Shown in pieces: positions 63,201 to 64,000 of a stretch of 64,000 bases of DNA; positions within the stretch are counted from its first letter, which is position 1; the number at the start of each line of letters is the position of its first letter. Source of the DNA: Elephas maximus indicus (lineage: Eukaryota > Chordata > Mammalia > Proboscidea > Elephantidae); contig NC_064819.1 in the NCBI RefSeq assembly GCF_024166365.1, positions 153,332,293-153,396,292 of the forward strand. The letters run 5' to 3'. Below the pieces are notes generated by a model, which was not told the DNA's origin, did not search any database, and saw only the letters and a program-made list of their open reading frames with translations. A program made the translations under genes and the position numbers.

Positions 63201-64000
63201 GACTATGCAAAGGCATTTGACTGTGTGGATCATAACAAATTATGGATAACATTGAGAAGAATGGGAATTCCAGAACACTTAATTGTGCTCTTGAGGAACC
63301 TTTATATAGATCAAGAGGCAGTTGATCAGACAGAACAAGGGGATACTGATTGGTTTAAAGTCAGGAAAGGTGTGAGTCAGGGTTGTAGTCTTTCACCATA
63401 CCTATTCAATCTGTACACTGAGCAAATAATACGAGAAGCTGGACTATATGAAGAAAAACGGGGCATCAGGATTGGAGGAAGACTCATGAACAACCTGTGT
63501 TATGCAGATGACACAACCTTGCTTGCTGAAAGTGAAGAGGACTTGAAGCACTTACTGATGAAGATCAAAGACCACAGCCTTTGGTATGGATTGTACCTCA
63601 ACATAAAACAAAAATCCTCACAACTGGACCAATGAGCAACATCATGATAAACGGAGAAAAGATTGCAGTTGTCGAGGATTTCCTTTTACTTGGATCCACA
63701 ATCCACAGCCATGGATTGTGGATCAGTCAAGAATCAAAAGACGCATTACACTGGGTAAATCTGCTGCAAAGGACCTTTTTAAAGTGTTGAAGAGCAAAGA
63801 TGTCACCTTGAAGACTAAGATGCGTGTGACCCAAGCCATGGTATTTTCAATCACATCATATGCATGTGAAAGCTGGACAATGCATAAGAATTGACGCCTT
63901 TGAATTGTGGTGTTGGCAAAGAATATTGAATATACCATGGACTGCCAAAAAAAACGAACAAATCTGTCTTGGAAGAAGTACAGCTGGAATGTTCCTTAGA
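60280..64000 (+). mobile_element. RTE-type LINE with 5' region, running off the window
   Basis: 5' leader from about 60280 to 60472, interrupted by L1, then 61235 onward. It encodes endonuclease-like text (from 61440) and a reverse transcriptase with DYAKAFDCVD (63201-63230) and YADD (63501..63512). Stops (for example the TAG near 61500) and frame changes break the ORF into at least six pieces, so this copy is dead. The element is on plus, antisense to MDN1. Confidence 0.88.
60473..61234 (+). mobile_element. L1 3' end inserted in the RTE leader
   Basis: Lineage 3' UTR with A-rich tail. ATTAGCCAG at 60464..60472 and 61235..61243 is the target-site duplication, extended by A-rich bases. Confidence 0.88.

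Noticed and set aside
61254-63938. Long plus-strand open frames with endonuclease and reverse-transcriptase motifs as host genes
   Set aside because: They are pieces of a broken RTE LINE, repeated at 17877-20389 and 53087-54993.
59636-64000. Further upstream MDN1 exons
   Set aside because: The stretch is SINE, microsatellite, RTE and L1. No minus-strand frame with MDN1-like sequence and splice sites was seen.

Overview
The window is mammalian nuclear DNA: split genes with GT-AG introns, a CpG-island promoter and dense interspersed repeats. The repeats point to a paenungulate afrotherian, most likely an elephant. About twenty copies of a SINE with the head GAGCCCTGGTGGCGCAGTGG (AfroSINE/AFRO_LA type), long RTE LINEs with YADD reverse-transcriptase motifs, and lineage-type L1 3' ends recur throughout. 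The species call rests on my memory of these families, not on a database search.

Left end (1-1,800): the first two coding exons of LYRM2 on the minus strand, with a GC-rich promoter around 1,380-1,800. The last LYRM2 exon lies beyond the left edge. From 1,800 to about 6,450 is intergenic DNA with L1, SINE, MIR and LTR remnants.

Main part (about 6,450-59,635): the 3' half of MDN1 (midasin, the giant AAA ATPase of pre-60S ribosome maturation), minus strand. I placed 43 coding exons by reading both splice sites and joining codons across every junction. They total 7,626 nt, which is 2,541 residues plus the stop, with no frameshift or premature stop. They encode part of the long helical linker (59.6-33.8 kb), the Asp/Glu-rich region (about 32-16.9 kb) and the C-terminal MIDAS domain (13.8-7.7 kb). 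No further MDN1 exon is seen between 59,636 and 64,000, which is filled by an RTE element carrying a nested L1. The 5' half of the gene must lie to the right.

The introns record successive retrotransposition: RTE copies split by later L1 insertions, an old L1 at 39.4-42.1 kb carrying two SINEs, a younger L1 3' end and a solo LTR, and many SINEs with clear target-site duplications. No bacterial-type system, CRISPR array or new defence or biosynthetic locus is present. The most interesting points are a composite SINE that looks like a tRNA-Gly head joined to the two ends of the RTE element, a possible L1 3' transduction, and a perfect 51-bp in-frame tandem duplication inside an unexplained intronic ORF.
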